A stretch of 64,000 nt of DNA from Myxococcales bacterium. Its GTDB lineage: Bacteria; Myxococcota_A; Polyangia; Polyangiales; Polyangiaceae. A program made the translations under genes and the position numbers. This document shows positions 51,636-62,700 of the stretch, one piece after another (position 1 is the first letter of the stretch; every line of letters starts with the position of its first letter). The notes under the pieces are model-generated. The model saw only the letters and a list, made by a program, of their open reading frames with translations, did no database searches and was not told the DNA's origin. The stretch spans positions 1-64,000 of the forward strand of contig JAEUKE010000081.1 in the NCBI GenBank assembly GCA_016794345.1, read 5' to 3'.

Positions 51636-54242
51636 TCATTTGCACTCGACCCGGGACGAATATGCCTCGAGGTGTCCGCCTTCGTAGTCGAGCCAGGCGA
51701 CGTACCACTCGCCGGGCTTCTCGCCCGGGCTGACGCTCGGCTGGGGCTGCTCGCTGCTCGAGACCCGGGCGATGACGCTCGGCTCACGGATGCCGTCGCG
51801 GTCGAGCTTGCTCGTCATCACGCGGCCGCGCTCGAACCAGACCAGCTGGGCCTCGCCCGGCGCGCCGCTCGTCCCGATGGCGGGGTGACGGCCGGCGTTC
51901 TTCACGACCTGCCGCTTCCACAGCGGAGTCGCGGCGGCCTTCTCGAAGAACGCCGCCCATACGCCGTCGCGGCCCTCCTCGTTCCAGGCGATGTAGCAGT
52001 TGTCGCCGACGCACCCGAGGCTCGGCCAGTCGGCGCGGGTCTTGGGGGCGTTGATGGTGACCATCTCGCCGATCGTCCGGTCCTTCGAGGAGCTCGTCAT
52101 GCCCTCCGCCGAGACGCCTTGCGCCATGCCGTTCAACGGAATGCGCAGGTGCTGGACCTGGCGGTCGGGGTCGCGCTCGAGGCGGAACGAGAGGTGGAGG
52201 GCCTCCGGATCGATCGCGGCGACGGGGAAGCGGATGCGCGTCTTGCCGACGCCGGGGCGCAGCGCGGTGACGCGGGTCTTCTCGCCGGCGGCGGTGAGCC
52301 CGTTGAACTTCTGGATGTAGAGGTCCTCCGTGTTCTTGTCGGTGGGCTCGATCCAGCTGAAGATGACGGAGTTGTCAGGGAGCTCGACCGCGGTCGGGGA
52401 GCTGGCTCCGCCGACGGCGCGGGCGACGAGCGTCGCCGTGCTCGCGATGCGGCCGTCCGCGTCGAGGAAACGAGCGTAGACGCCGGCCTCGGGGCCGCGC
52501 GTGTCCCAGTAGGTCAGGAGGAGCTTGTCTCCAACGCGCAGGATCTCGGGCTTCTGTACGTTCTGCCCCTCGGGAGTGACCGGGAAGACGTCGGTCTTGG
52601 CGCGCATCGAGTCGTCGAGCGCGACGGCGTAGGCCTGCTCCGTCCCTCCGTCCGCTTCCGTCCACACCATGACGGGGCCGCGCGGCCCGAGCGCGATCGA
52701 CGGCCGGCCGGCGGCGATGACCCGCACCTTCTCCGCCATGAGGTCGTAGGTCCGAGGGCGGCCGAGGCCGGTCAGCTTGCAGAGCGGTTGGCCCTTCGCC
52801 CCCTTCACCGTGTCGATGTGCTGCAAGAAGGTCTGCGGGACGTAGTGATTGCCGAGCTCGACGGCCTCCTTCACCTTGGCCCGCGCGCCGTCGAGGTCTC
52901 CCTTGGTGATCGACTCCTGAGCGGCGGCGATGAGGGGCCGGAACGGCAGGCCGGTGTCGTGCGGGAGAGTCTGCGTCGAGGCGACCGGCTGGGCGGAGCC
53001 GGAAGCGGTGGCGCTGGGGCCCGCGTCGAGGCTGGCGCTCGTCACCGTCGTCGAGCTCGGGCCCAGGTAGGTCCGGTAGGCGAAATACGAGCCTCCCGCG
53101 AGGGCCGCGGCGGCTGCGAGGGCGACGAGGGCTCGGCCAGCGGAACGAGGTTGCGCCGTCTCTTCGCTCGCGAAGTGCGCGCGCGACCCGCGGATGGCCG
53201 CGTCGTCCGGGCGGGGGCTCACCTCGCCGGTCGGCGGGGTGTCGAGGCGCGCCTGGGAAGGCTGGGCCTGGGAGGGCCGTGCGCCGCCGCCGTTGCTGCG
53301 CGGCGTGAGGAGCATGACGTCCGACGCCTCGGAGCCGCGGATCGACGCCGCCGTGACTTCCATCGCGGCCGCGAGCTCCTCCGCGAACTCCTTGGGGGTC
53401 TGGAACCGCTGGTTGATGTCCTTGTGCAGCGACCTCTGGAACCAAGCCTTGAAGCTCGGCGGGATGCCGGCGCGGTAGGCATTCGGGTCGGGCAGCGTAC
53501 CGTTTGCGATCTGCGCGAACGTCATCGCCACGCCCTGGTCCGTCGCCCACACGGTGCGACCGGTCAGGCACTCGTAGGTGATGCAGCCGAGCGCCCACAG
53601 ATCTGCGCGGGCGTCGACCGCACCCTGGCCGCGGACCTGCTCCGGGCTCATGTACGCGGGCGTCCCGAAGACAGCGCCCTCGCGCGTGAGGCGCGCCTGC
53701 TGATCGTTCGGCGTGTCGACCGGCGCGTAGAACTTGGCGAGGCCGAAATCGAGGACCTTCGTGAGGAGGCGCCCCTCTTCGTCCTTCGTGAGAAAGAGGT
53801 TCTCGGGCTTGAGGTCGCGGTGGACGATCCCCGCGCTGTGCGCCTTGGCGAGGCCGCGGCAGGCCTGGGTCATCACGGCCACGGTGGTCTCGACGTCGAT
53901 CTGGCCCACCCGGACCATGCGCTCGTAGAGCGACTCCCCCTCGAGGAGCTCGAGGACGAGGAACGGGCGCCCGTCCTCCAGGCGCCCCGAGTCGTAGACG
54001 TCGCAGATGTACGGGCTTCGGATGGCCGCGACGGCGCGCGCCTCCCGGAGGAACCGCTCGACCACGGTCGTGGACGACGTCAGCTCCTGGGCCAGGATCT
54101 TGATGGCCACACGCTTGCCGATGTCGACGTTCTCGGCCTCGTAGACCGCCGCCATGCCGCCGCGACCGAGCTCCCCCGTGACTCGGTACTTGCCGGCGAT
54201 GACGAAACCGACCGGAATTTTGGCCTTTTGGGTCGCCGCCAT
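51636..54242 (-). CDS. Transmembrane Ser/Thr protein kinase with repeat sensor domain
   Basis: 868 residues from the ATG at 54242 (a TTG two codons upstream is possible). Kinase domain (17-290): GRGGMAAVYEA, Lys48, HRDLKPEN (141-148), DFG (165-167), GTPAYMSPEQV. A Pro/Ser linker and one membrane helix (371-389) follow. The outer part (395-868) has WD/BNR-like repeats with Trp motifs (RGPVMVWTEADGGTEQAYAV, CYIAWNEEGRDGVWAAFFEK, EWYVAWLDYEGGHLEAYSS) and probably folds as a propeller binding an extracellular ligand. First gene of the minus-strand kinase operon, divergent from glnB (162 bp). Confidence 0.93.
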   Translation of the reverse strand: MAATQKAKIPVGFVIAGKYRVTGELGRGGMAAVYEAENVDIGKRVAIKILAQELTSSTTVVERFLREARAVAAIRSPYICDVYDSGRLEDGRPFLVLELLEGESLYERMVRVGQIDVETTVAVMTQACRGLAKAHSAGIVHRDLKPENLFLTKDEEGRLLTKVLDFGLAKFYAPVDTPNDQQARLTREGAVFGTPAYMSPEQVRGQGAVDARADLWALGCITYECLTGRTVWATDQGVAMTFAQIANGTLPDPNAYRAGIPPSFKAWFQRSLHKDINQRFQTPKEFAEELAAAMEVTAASIRGSEASDVMLLTPRSNGGGARPSQAQPSQARLDTPPTGEVSPRPDDAAIRGSRAHFASEETAQPRSAGRALVALAAAAALAGGSYFAYRTYLGPSSTTVTSASLDAGPSATASGSAQPVASTQTLPHDTGLPFRPLIAAAQESITKGDLDGARAKVKEAVELGNHYVPQTFLQHIDTVKGAKGQPLCKLTGLGRPRTYDLMAEKVRVIAAGRPSIALGPRGPVMVWTEADGGTEQAYAVALDDSMRAKTDVFPVTPEGQNVQKPEILRVGDKLLLTYWDTRGPEAGVYARFLDADGRIASTATLVARAVGGASSPTAVELPDNSVIFSWIEPTDKNTEDLYIQKFNGLTAAGEKTRVTALRPGVGKTRIRFPVAAIDPEALHLSFRLERDPDRQVQHLRIPLNGMAQGVSAEGMTSSSKDRTIGEMVTINAPKTRADWPSLGCVGDNCYIAWNEEGRDGVWAAFFEKAAATPLWKRQVVKNAGRHPAIGTSGAPGEAQLVWFERGRVMTSKLDRDGIREPSVIARVSSSEQPQPSVSPGEKPGEWYVAWLDYEGGHLEAYSSRVECK

Positions 54243-54371
54243 CGTCAAGGTGAAGGGGCCTCTCGGGGTACTGCCTTTCCGGTCACGCAGCCTATTCGAG
54301 TAGGGGCCAACTCACAACCGGCCACCTGCGGGGGCGGCGGCCGAAACCCTCCGGAAACGTTCCCCGGGTAG

Positions 54372-54743
<372 letters not shown>

Positions 54744-54774
54744 GGTCACGAAAAAAGGAAGGACTGGATCTGAC

Positions 54775-56181
54775 ATGACGCCGAAAGAGGTCATCGAGTT
54801 CGCCGCGAAGAGCGGCGTCGAGTTCGTGGACATGAAGTTCGTCGACCTTCCAGGGACGTGGCAGCACACCACCATCCCTGCCGACCGCCTCGACGAGAAG
54901 GTCTTCGAGGATGGGCTCGGCTTCGACGGGTCCTCGATCCGAGGATGGCAGCCGATCAACGCGTCCGACATGGCGATCATCCCCATCGCGGACACGGCGA
55001 AGCTCGACCCGTTTTACCAGCGCAAGACGCTGAGCCTGATCTGCAAGGTCGTCGATCCGATCACGGGTCAGCCTTACGGCCGCGACCCCCGCTACATCGC
55101 GCAGAAGGCCGAGGCGCACCTGCGCTCGACGAGCATCGCCGACACGGCGTTTTTCGGGCCCGAGGCCGAGTTCTTCATCTTCGACTCGGTCCGCTACGAG
55201 AACACGCAGCGTTGCGCTTCCTACGAGATCGACAGCGAAGAGGCGCACTGGAACACCGGCAAGGCAAGCCTCGGCCACAAGGTCCGCCCGAAGGAGGGGT
55301 ACTTCCCCGTCCCGCCGAACGACACGCTCGGCGATCTCCGCCAGGAGATGATGGTGGTCATGAAGGAGACCGGCCTCACCGTGGAGCTCGGCCACCACGA
55401 GGTCGCGAGCGCCGGTCAGTGTGAGATCGGCATCAAGTACAACACGCTGACGAAGATGGCCGACGATCTTCTGTGGTTCAAATACTGCGTGAAGAACGTC
55501 GCCAAGCGGTTCGGCAAGAGCGCGACGTTCATGCCGAAGCCGCTCTTCGGGGACAACGGCAGCGGCATGCACACGCACCAGTCGCTCTGGCGCGAGGGCA
55601 AGCCGCTCTTCGCCGGCGACGGGTACGCGGGCATGAGCGAGATGGGCCTGCACTACATCGGCGGCATCCTGAAGCACGCGAAGGCGCTCGCCGCGCTCAC
55701 GAACCCGACGACGAACAGCTACCGCCGTCTCGTCCCCGGGTACGAGGCGCCCGTCAACCTCGCCTACTCGAGCCGCAACCGCTCGGCGTCGATCCGCATC
55801 CCGGTCGTCGCGGGCAGCCCGGCGAAGGCGCGCCGCATCGAGGTTCGCTTCCCCGACGCGACGTGCAACCCCTACCTCGCGTTCGCCGCGATGATGATGG
55901 CGGGCCTCGACGGCGTCATCAACAAGATCGACCCGGGCGACCCGCTCGACAAGGACATCTACAGCCTCTCGCCCGAGGAGCTGAAGGACGTGCCGCACAT
56001 GCCGGGCTCGCTCTCCGAGGCGATCGAGCACATCGAGCGCGACTACGAGTTCTTGCTCCGCGGCGACGTCTTCACGCGCGATCTGCTCACCACGTGGATC
56101 GAGATGAAGCGCGAGCGCGAGCTCGACCCGGTCCGCCTGCGCCCCGTGCCGTACGAGTTCTTCCTCTACTACGACGCGTGA
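54775..56181 (+). CDS. glnA: Glutamine synthetase type I
   Basis: 468 residues, ATG at 54775 with AAAGGAAGGA upstream. GS I beta features: [66 protein letters not shown] and [12 protein letters not shown]. The adenylylation Tyr is present ([12 protein letters not shown], Tyr396), so control by an adenylyltransferase is expected. It makes glutamine from glutamate, ammonia and ATP in the cytoplasm. Paired with PII. Confidence 0.97.
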   Translation: MTPKEVIEFAAKSGVEFVDMKFVDLPGTWQHTTIPADRLDEKVFEDGLGFDGSSIRGWQPINASDMAIIPIADTAKLDPFYQRKTLSLICKVVDPITGQPYGRDPRYIAQKAEAHLRSTSIADTAFFGPEAEFFIFDSVRYENTQRCASYEIDSEEAHWNTGKASLGHKVRPKEGYFPVPPNDTLGDLRQEMMVVMKETGLTVELGHHEVASAGQCEIGIKYNTLTKMADDLLWFKYCVKNVAKRFGKSATFMPKPLFGDNGSGMHTHQSLWREGKPLFAGDGYAGMSEMGLHYIGGILKHAKALAALTNPTTNSYRRLVPGYEAPVNLAYSSRNRSASIRIPVVAGSPAKARRIEVRFPDATCNPYLAFAAMMMAGLDGVINKIDPGDPLDKDIYSLSPEELKDVPHMPGSLSEAIEHIERDYEFLLRGDVFTRDLLTTWIEMKRERELDPVRLRPVPYEFFLYYDA

Positions 56182-56266
56182 CGTGGTTGCCGAGACCGGC
56201 CTGGTCGACAGGACCAGGTGGTCTCGGTCTCTGGTGACGTTCGTCCCTGTGCTTTCACCCCCCCGG

Positions 56267-56302
56267 CCCCCCTCAGCTTCGCTGAGGGGGGTGCGGCTTT
56301 TG
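56267..56302 (+). terminator. Hairpin after glnA, inside the end of the convergent gene
   Basis: An 11-bp perfect stem (56267-56277 with 56281-56291, loop TTC) followed, after TGCGGC, by TTTT at 56298-56301. The right arm also encodes the last residues of the convergent SRPBCC gene, whose stop codon lies in the left arm and loop region. The T run is 6 bases away from the stem, so efficiency is uncertain. Confidence 0.55.
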
Positions 56303-58075
56303 TGCCTCCGCGCGCGCTTTGACGCCGAGGAGCATGCGACGATCCATCGCGAAGCCGATCGGCTCGACTGCGCCGGCCCCGAACGCGAGGCGTGTCTTCA
56401 GATCTTGCGAGAGCGCGCAGCGGTATCGGCTGATGAAGCGGCAGCGCGTCTCGGTGATCGGCTCCACCTCGAAGACCCAGGTCACGGCCACCCAGGGCTT
56501 GCCAGCTGCGCGAGCGGCTTCGTCGGGCGCGCCATACGCCACGAGGTGCCGTCCGCGCTCGACCTCGACGACGTCGAGCGGCGGCGCGTTCGGATGGATG
56601 GAGAGCTTGCCGCCGGTGCGCGCCTCCCACTCGGGGTGTACGCGCTCGGCGTTGCGAACCTCGCAGCCGGCGATGTTCTCGAGCCACTGGTAGCTGTAGA
56701 AGCCGGCGCGGTCAGCGCCGATCTGGGCGATCCAGGGCCACACCGACGCCGCGGGCGCGTCGATCTCGATGCCGTGGGTCCAGGCCCACGCGGGGTCGGG
56801 GACGAGATCGTCTCCCGGGTGGGGGCGCGCCGCGGTCGCCTCGTCCACACCCCAATGGCTGCGCGCGCCGCGGAGGAAGGAGGTCGCGAACGCGAGGGCG
56901 ATGAGGAGCGCGCCGCTCACGCCGTCGAGCACGTCGCGCCAATCGTCCTTGGCGAGGGAGCCCTCCGCGCGCGCCTTGATCCCTTCCAGCTGCGCCGACT
57001 CCATGAAGTGGTGCACCGGGCGGATCCACGCGAGGTGGAGCGGGGTCGAGCCGACCGCGCGAACGCGGACGTACAGACGTGAGCTGCGCTCGTCGAGCGG
57101 CTCGATCTCGAACGCCCACGTCATCTGTGTGAACCGATCGGGGTGAGGGGAGGCGAACGGCACTTGCCGCTCGGCCGCCACGTCACGCAAGCCGCCGAGC
57201 ACGAGCGCGCGGGGAGGATCGAGCGAAAGCACCTCGAAGCCGTCGTCTCCCTCCGGCGTCGCCGGCAGGACCTCGCCGATATGCAAGGTCTGCAGCTCGG
57301 GGTGCAGCTCGCGCGCGCTCCGATGGTTGCCGTTGTCGAGCAGATCGTAGCTGTAGTAGCCCGCGCGCCGGCAGCCGAGCTGGACGAGCCACGGCCAGAT
57401 CTCCTCGGGCGGAGCCGCGATGTCGATCGAGTGCGTGAGCTGCCCCTGCGCATCCACGAGGAGGTCGTCTCCCGCCAAGCCTCGCTGCTCGGGATCGTCG
57501 TCGAGAGGACCGAGCTCTCGCGCGAGCTCGGCCAGCAGCAGCTTGCGGATGAGCCGAGACGCCGGGCCGATGAAGCGGAAGTAACGTCGGAAGCTCCGGA
57601 GGGCTTCTTCGTCGGTCGTGTCGACCCGCACCTCGAGCTCGAGGTGGGTGCCGTCTCCTTTCGGCGTGTGGATGGGCGAGAGCCGGATGGCCCAGGCGAC
57701 CTTCGCGTAGCCGGGCTCGTCGAACGCCGTGAAGGCGTCTGTCCCGCTCACGTGCACAAACGGGATATCGCTGATCCACACCTTCCCGATGGCGCCGACC
57801 GCGACCTCGTGGGGCTCGTCGTCCGAGAGGACCGAGAAGCCCGGGTGGTCCGGCGTGCTCACGAGCTGATCCAGGCTGAGGACGGGCGCAGAGGTCAGGT
57901 TCCCTGTGAGCCGGCTCGGCAACGTTCGCAGCGCGAACAGCGCGCGAATGAACGGAGACTTGCCGAGGTCACCGTGCCTGACCGCCTCCCAAACGCGAGC
58001 GGGTGGAACACGGAGCTCGAGCCTGTCGATCTCGACGAGGCGCGGGGTGGGGATGAGGCGTTCGAGGGCCGTCAT
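56273..58075 (-). CDS. Triple-domain SRPBCC/START-like protein
   Basis: 600 residues, ATG at 58075; a longer frame upstream would run antisense through the next gene and is rejected. Domain 1 (about 10-185) starts VEIDRLELRVPPARVWEAVR, a DUF2867-like START fold. Domains 2 (215-370) and 3 (434-592) are clear copies: HSIDIAAPPEEIWPWLVQLG against HGIEIDAPAASVWPWIAQIG, followed by AGYYSYDLLDN against AGFYSYQWLEN. A hydrophobic helix (386-402) separates 2 and 3. SRPBCC folds bind hydrophobic ligands in a deep pocket. It is probably a lipid- or polyketide-binding protein at the membrane. Confidence 0.85.
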   Translation of the reverse strand: MTALERLIPTPRLVEIDRLELRVPPARVWEAVRHGDLGKSPFIRALFALRTLPSRLTGNLTSAPVLSLDQLVSTPDHPGFSVLSDDEPHEVAVGAIGKVWISDIPFVHVSGTDAFTAFDEPGYAKVAWAIRLSPIHTPKGDGTHLELEVRVDTTDEEALRSFRRYFRFIGPASRLIRKLLLAELARELGPLDDDPEQRGLAGDDLLVDAQGQLTHSIDIAAPPEEIWPWLVQLGCRRAGYYSYDLLDNGNHRSARELHPELQTLHIGEVLPATPEGDDGFEVLSLDPPRALVLGGLRDVAAERQVPFASPHPDRFTQMTWAFEIEPLDERSSRLYVRVRAVGSTPLHLAWIRPVHHFMESAQLEGIKARAEGSLAKDDWRDVLDGVSGALLIALAFATSFLRGARSHWGVDEATAARPHPGDDLVPDPAWAWTHGIEIDAPAASVWPWIAQIGADRAGFYSYQWLENIAGCEVRNAERVHPEWEARTGGKLSIHPNAPPLDVVEVERGRHLVAYGAPDEAARAAGKPWVAVTWVFEVEPITETRCRFISRYRCALSQDLKTRLAFGAGAVEPIGFAMDRRMLLGVKARAEAQKPHPPQRS

Positions 58076-58249
58076 GCTCCGCGCCCTGGCAAGCGGCGTA
58101 CCTCCGCAGTCGGTGCGGGAGGATTCGGCGCGAAAGCGCAACGAGCCGTTGCCCTCGGTTTCACCGGGTCTGGGAAATCCTCCGTGCGCTCGAGCGACTC
58201 CACCCCGCTGAAGGTGACGAGACCACCTTCTCTCTTGGAGGAGACAATC

Positions 58250-59521
58250 ATGCGAGCACAGAAGAGCTTCGTCCTTGCAACCATCGCCGCGCTCACGTTC
58301 GCCCTGAGCGCGCCGGCCTGTTCCGACGACGAAATCGATCCTGCCGGCGGAGGCGGCTCCGGAGCGGACGACTCGGCGGGTGGTGCAACGGGCCAGGGCG
58401 GCCAGGTGGGGCAGGGAGGCGAGGGCGGCTCCGACATCGTTCCCGACATGGACGTCGTGGAGCTCCGCCTCGCGGTCCGCGGGCTCTTCGAAGACCGCGT
58501 CGTGTGGACGCGCGCCTACCTGATCGAGTCCATCGAAGGGCTGCCGGGCCGAGAGAGCGCCGCAGCTCGTCTTCTGAAGAACGGCGACGACTTCGGCGCG
58601 GCGATCGCGCCCTTCTACGGCGACGCGGCAGGCTCGCAGCTGTCGGGCCTCATGAACGCGGCGGTGGGGCATGCGGCCGACGCCGTCGACGCGGCCATGG
58701 TCGGCGACATGACGGGCTTCGAAGCCGCCCGCGACGAATGGTACGGCGCGGCGGACGACGTCGCGGCTTTCCTCGCATCGGCCAATCCAGCGTGGGTCGA
58801 AGCGGACGTCGCGGCGCTCCTTCGCAGCTGCATCGACGACGCGGTCGCGGAGGCGGTCGGTCGAATGAACGGAGACTACGAGGCGGAGCTCGAGGCCTTC
58901 GAGGGCCACAAGGCGACGTCGTTCACCGTGGCCGACGCGCTCGCGAGCGGGATCGCGCAGCAGTTCCCGTCGAAGGTCGGCCCGAAAGGTACGACGGCGA
59001 AGGCGGAGCAGCTCCGCTCGGCGATGCGCGGCCTCTTCTTCGATCGGGCGAGCTTCGTCCGGTTCTTCCTGACGGACAGCATCGAGGGGCTCGCCTCGCG
59101 GCCCGACACGGTCGCCCGCCTCATGAAAAATAACCAGGACATCGGGCAAGCGATCGCACCCTTCTACGGTGAGCCCGCGGCGGCCCAGCTGACGGGGCTG
59201 CTCGACCTGGGGCTCGCCGACGCGGCTGCCGCCGTCGAGGCGGCGATGGCGAACGACTCCGTCGCGTTCGAGGCCGCTCGCGACAGCTGGTATGCGCACG
59301 CAGACGAGACAGCCGAGTTTCTGGCGGCGGCCAACCCGGCCTGGCCGGTCGCCGACCTGAAAGCGATGTTGCGCGGCTGTGTCGATGACGCGCTCGCGGA
59401 GGCCAGTGCGCGTCTGGCTGACGATTGGGCCGCGGACGTGGCCGCTCACGACATGCTGAGGGGCCAAGCGCGCGCCGTCGCCGACGCGCTCGGGAACGGC
59501 GTCGCGCAGCAGTTCCCGTGA
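58250..59521 (+). CDS. Lipoprotein with duplicated helical domain
   Basis: 423 residues, ATG at 58250 with TTGGAGGAGA upstream. Signal peptide, probable lipid Cys24 (APAC, imperfect lipobox), Gly/Ser linker to about 66. Two copies of one helical domain: 72-240 and 255-423, each with LRxAxRGLFxDRxxxxRxx, SIEGL, RLLKNGDDFGAAIAPFYG or its counterpart, ANPAW and a closing GIAQQFP or GVAQQFP. Single-domain relatives occur in Bacillus and other soil bacteria as cytoplasmic-type or spore proteins of unknown function. Here it is duplicated and exported. Confidence 0.82.
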   Translation: MRAQKSFVLATIAALTFALSAPACSDDEIDPAGGGGSGADDSAGGATGQGGQVGQGGEGGSDIVPDMDVVELRLAVRGLFEDRVVWTRAYLIESIEGLPGRESAAARLLKNGDDFGAAIAPFYGDAAGSQLSGLMNAAVGHAADAVDAAMVGDMTGFEAARDEWYGAADDVAAFLASANPAWVEADVAALLRSCIDDAVAEAVGRMNGDYEAELEAFEGHKATSFTVADALASGIAQQFPSKVGPKGTTAKAEQLRSAMRGLFFDRASFVRFFLTDSIEGLASRPDTVARLMKNNQDIGQAIAPFYGEPAAAQLTGLLDLGLADAAAAVEAAMANDSVAFEAARDSWYAHADETAEFLAAANPAWPVADLKAMLRGCVDDALAEASARLADDWAADVAAHDMLRGQARAVADALGNGVAQQFP

Positions 59522-59737
59522 GCGCATCTCGCCGCAGTTCCCGTTCGGCGCCACGAAGCCGAGCGGGAACAAGGGTTGCACGAGGTGGAGCGTGTTGCGC
59601 GCCGACCGGGCTTCGACGATCGGGAGCGGCTGGCTGGTCGTGGCGCTCGTCGCTGGATGTCGCGCGGATGCACGCCGTTCCGCTGGAGGCGATCTGGGCG
59701 TTGTCGAAAGACGCGCCTGTCCACGTCCGCTACTGAT

Positions 59738-62700
59738 TCAGGCAGGGGGCGCGGGCTCGAGCCCCTCGGCGCGCCTCGCCGCCGCGACCCGCGACGCGAT
59801 CGTGAGCGTGAGCGTGTGGATGTCGACGGGCTTGGACAAGAACGCGGTGTGCTCGTCGAGATGAAGCCTGCTCTCCGCCGGCTGGTCGGGGTAGCCGGAG
59901 TGTAGGAGGACCGGCAAGGTCGGTCGGGTTCTTCTGATCTCCGCGAGCACCGCCAGGCCGTCCATCGTGGGCATGGAGATATCGAGCAGCACGATGTCGA
60001 CCGGCGCTGCGCCGGGCTTTGACAGGCGCTCGAGCGCGCTCGGCCCGTCGGCCGCGACGTCGGCCACGAAGCCCCGACGCTTGAGCAGGCGAGCCATGGA
60101 CCCGCGGACGAGCGCGTCATCATCGACGACGAGGACACGCTCCCCCGAGCCTTGGGGGGTGGCCGCCGGCTCCTCGGGAGCGGCGCCTTCCCGCGCGAGG
60201 GGCAAGCCCAGGAGCACCGTCGTGCCTTCGCCCACGCGGCTCCGGATCTCGGTCCAGCCGCCGTGGCTCTTGCCGACGCCATAGACCATCGAGAGCCCAA
60301 GCCCCGTTCCCTCTCCGCGTGGCTTCGTCGTGAAGAACGGCTCGAACGCCTTCTCCGTCGTCTCGGAGTCCATTCCGATCCCGTCGTCGGTGACACGCAG
60401 GAACGCGCTCCGCCTGTCGCCCTCGGTCGCGTTCCCGACCTCGACCCGGATGTGGCCCTTCCCGTGGACGGCGTCGATGGCGTTCACGCAGAGGTTCATC
60501 AGCGCTTGCGCCACCTGGCTCCGGTCCCCGAGCACCGGGCACGGCACGTCGGCTTTGTCGAGTGAGAAGCGGATGTTCTCCGGCGCGCTCCGCTCCAGCA
60601 GCCCAACGACCTCGGACGCGACCTCGCGGACGTCGAAGCGCTCTCGTGTGACGCTCCCGCTCCGAGCGAAGCCGAGGAGGTTCCGCGTCAGATCCGCACC
60701 ACGCCGCGTCGCGGCCAACACCGAGTCCAGATCCCGGCCCGCCGGGTCGTCGGTCTTGAGCTCGTCCCGGCGGGCGAACACGACGGCCTGAATCGCCGTC
60801 AGCACGTTGTTCAGCTCGTGGGCGACGCCTCCGGCGAGCAGGCCGAGCGCCTCCATCTTCTGCGCTTGTGTCAACCTCCGCGCGAGCCGCGCGCGCTCGG
60901 TCGCGACGGTGGAGTGCTGGTGCACGCGGACCAGGACGCACGTGGCGCCCCGGCTGGGCACGGTGTCGAGGCTGCCCTCCAGCTCCGGCTCGCCTGCCAC
61001 GGCCTTGGTGCTGAACGCGGCCTTCGGGATCGACCCGCGCTCCCGGACCTCCTCGAACAGACGCTCCCAGGTCGTCTGGGCGGGCACGAGCACCCGCCAT
61101 AGCGCCGTCCCCTCCGGGGCCTCGCCGGCCTGTCCGAGCAGCTCCTTTGCGGCCGTGTTCGCGCGCACGATCGTCCCGCTCGTCGGGTCGACGAGCAGCA
61201 GCGGCTCTGGGCTCATGGCGAAGACCGTCCGGTAGAGGTGCTCGCTCTCGCGGAGCTCGCGGTTGGCGCGCGCGACGGGCGTCACGTCGATGTGGGAGAC
61301 GACCGCCCCTTGCCCAGGCCCGAGCGCCTGGGCGTGCATCAAGAAGTACCGCTGCTCCGTCGGTGAGTCGCACCGGTACTCATGGGCGAACTGACGCGCC
61401 TGGCCAGCCAGCACCGAGCGCAGACCGACCGCGACGGCTGCGGCGTCCGGGTCGTCCGAAGCGATGGCGTCGGCGACGGAGAGGTAGCTCGAGCCTAGCG
61501 CAGCCTCCTCGGGCCCGCCGTTCTCGACGGAGAACCTCCGCCAAGCCTCGTTGACCTGGACGATGCGGGCCTCGCCATCCAACACGGCCACCTGTTCGGG
61601 GAGCGAGTTCATGACGCCTTCGAGCCGGGCGCGCGCGGCGGCGAGCTCGCTGATGTCGATGAAGCTGATCACGACGCCCTGCGTGCGGCCTCGAACCTCG
61701 TACGGCACCGCGCGGAGGAGGACCTCGCCGCTCGGCGTCCGGCAGGTGCGCTCCACAAAAGCCCCGGTCTCGAGGACGCGTCGCCCCACGCCGTCGAGAT
61801 CGGTGCCTTGGAGGCGGTGCTGGAGGTGGGCCAGGGGGCGGCCGATATCGCGGTCGAGCAAGGGGATCATTCCGACGACGCTCGGGGTGAAGCGCCGCAC
61901 AGCGAGCGTGTGATCCAAGAAGAGCGTGCCGATCCGCGTGCTCGCCAAGAGCCCGTCGAGGTCCGCGTTCAGCTCGATCAAGTCCTGGATGCGGTGCTCG
62001 CGGTCGGTGTTGGCGGTCGCCAGCTCCTCGTTCATCGACTGGAGCTCCTCATTGGTCGACTGCAGCTCCTGGTTCGACGCCAACAGCTCGTTGTTCGTCC
62101 GCTGGAGCTCTTCGTTCGCGGTCTCGAGCTCCTCGATCACGGCCTGGAGGTTCTCGCGCGTCGCGCTCAGCTCGTTCTGGAGGTGCTCGAAGGCGCCTTC
62201 GGGGGCGGCGAGCGCCGCCTCTTCGGGCAGGAGCGCTTCGTTCAGTCTGCGGATGCTGACGAGGTAGAAGACGGAGCAGGCAGCGTCCGTGAATGGTGCC
62301 ACTCGCAGGTAGACGCGGACGCTCTCGCCCTCGTCGGTTCGAACCTCCACGTCTTCGTACTCCACCGCCTCGTTGCTGCGTCGTGCGTTCGCGAGGGCCA
62401 CCGACAAGATCGTCCCGAGCGAGCCGCGCGCGAGCTTGACGATGTTGAGCGAAGCCGACCCGAGCGGCAGTCGGAAGAATTCGTTCACCGGCGCCGTGGT
62501 GTGCAGGAGCACGCCGGACTCGTCCACGACGAGCGTTGGGGGGGAGTCGAGCCGAACCAGCGCCCGCTGCGCGACGTCGACTAGGCTGGGCGCGTCGGAG
62601 GGGTTGGCGCTCCGACCGACGCTCGCCCCGAAAGAGAGCGCGCGCAGCTCGGCTCGGAGCGGACCAGGGCGGCGCCGGAAGAGGCGCCACCGCGCGTCCA

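Noticed and set aside
51609..54371. 920-codon plus-strand frame opposite the Ser/Thr kinase
   Set aside because: The kinase on the minus strand has all catalytic motifs; the antisense product has none.
57143..58249. N-terminal extension of the duplicated helical lipoprotein
   Set aside because: It would run antisense through the SRPBCC gene and remove the signal peptide from the N-terminus.
58076..59581. Upstream extension of the SRPBCC gene to 59581
   Set aside because: It would be antisense to a lipoprotein gene with signal peptide, good ribosome-binding site and duplicated domains; the ATG at 58075 matches the domain start.
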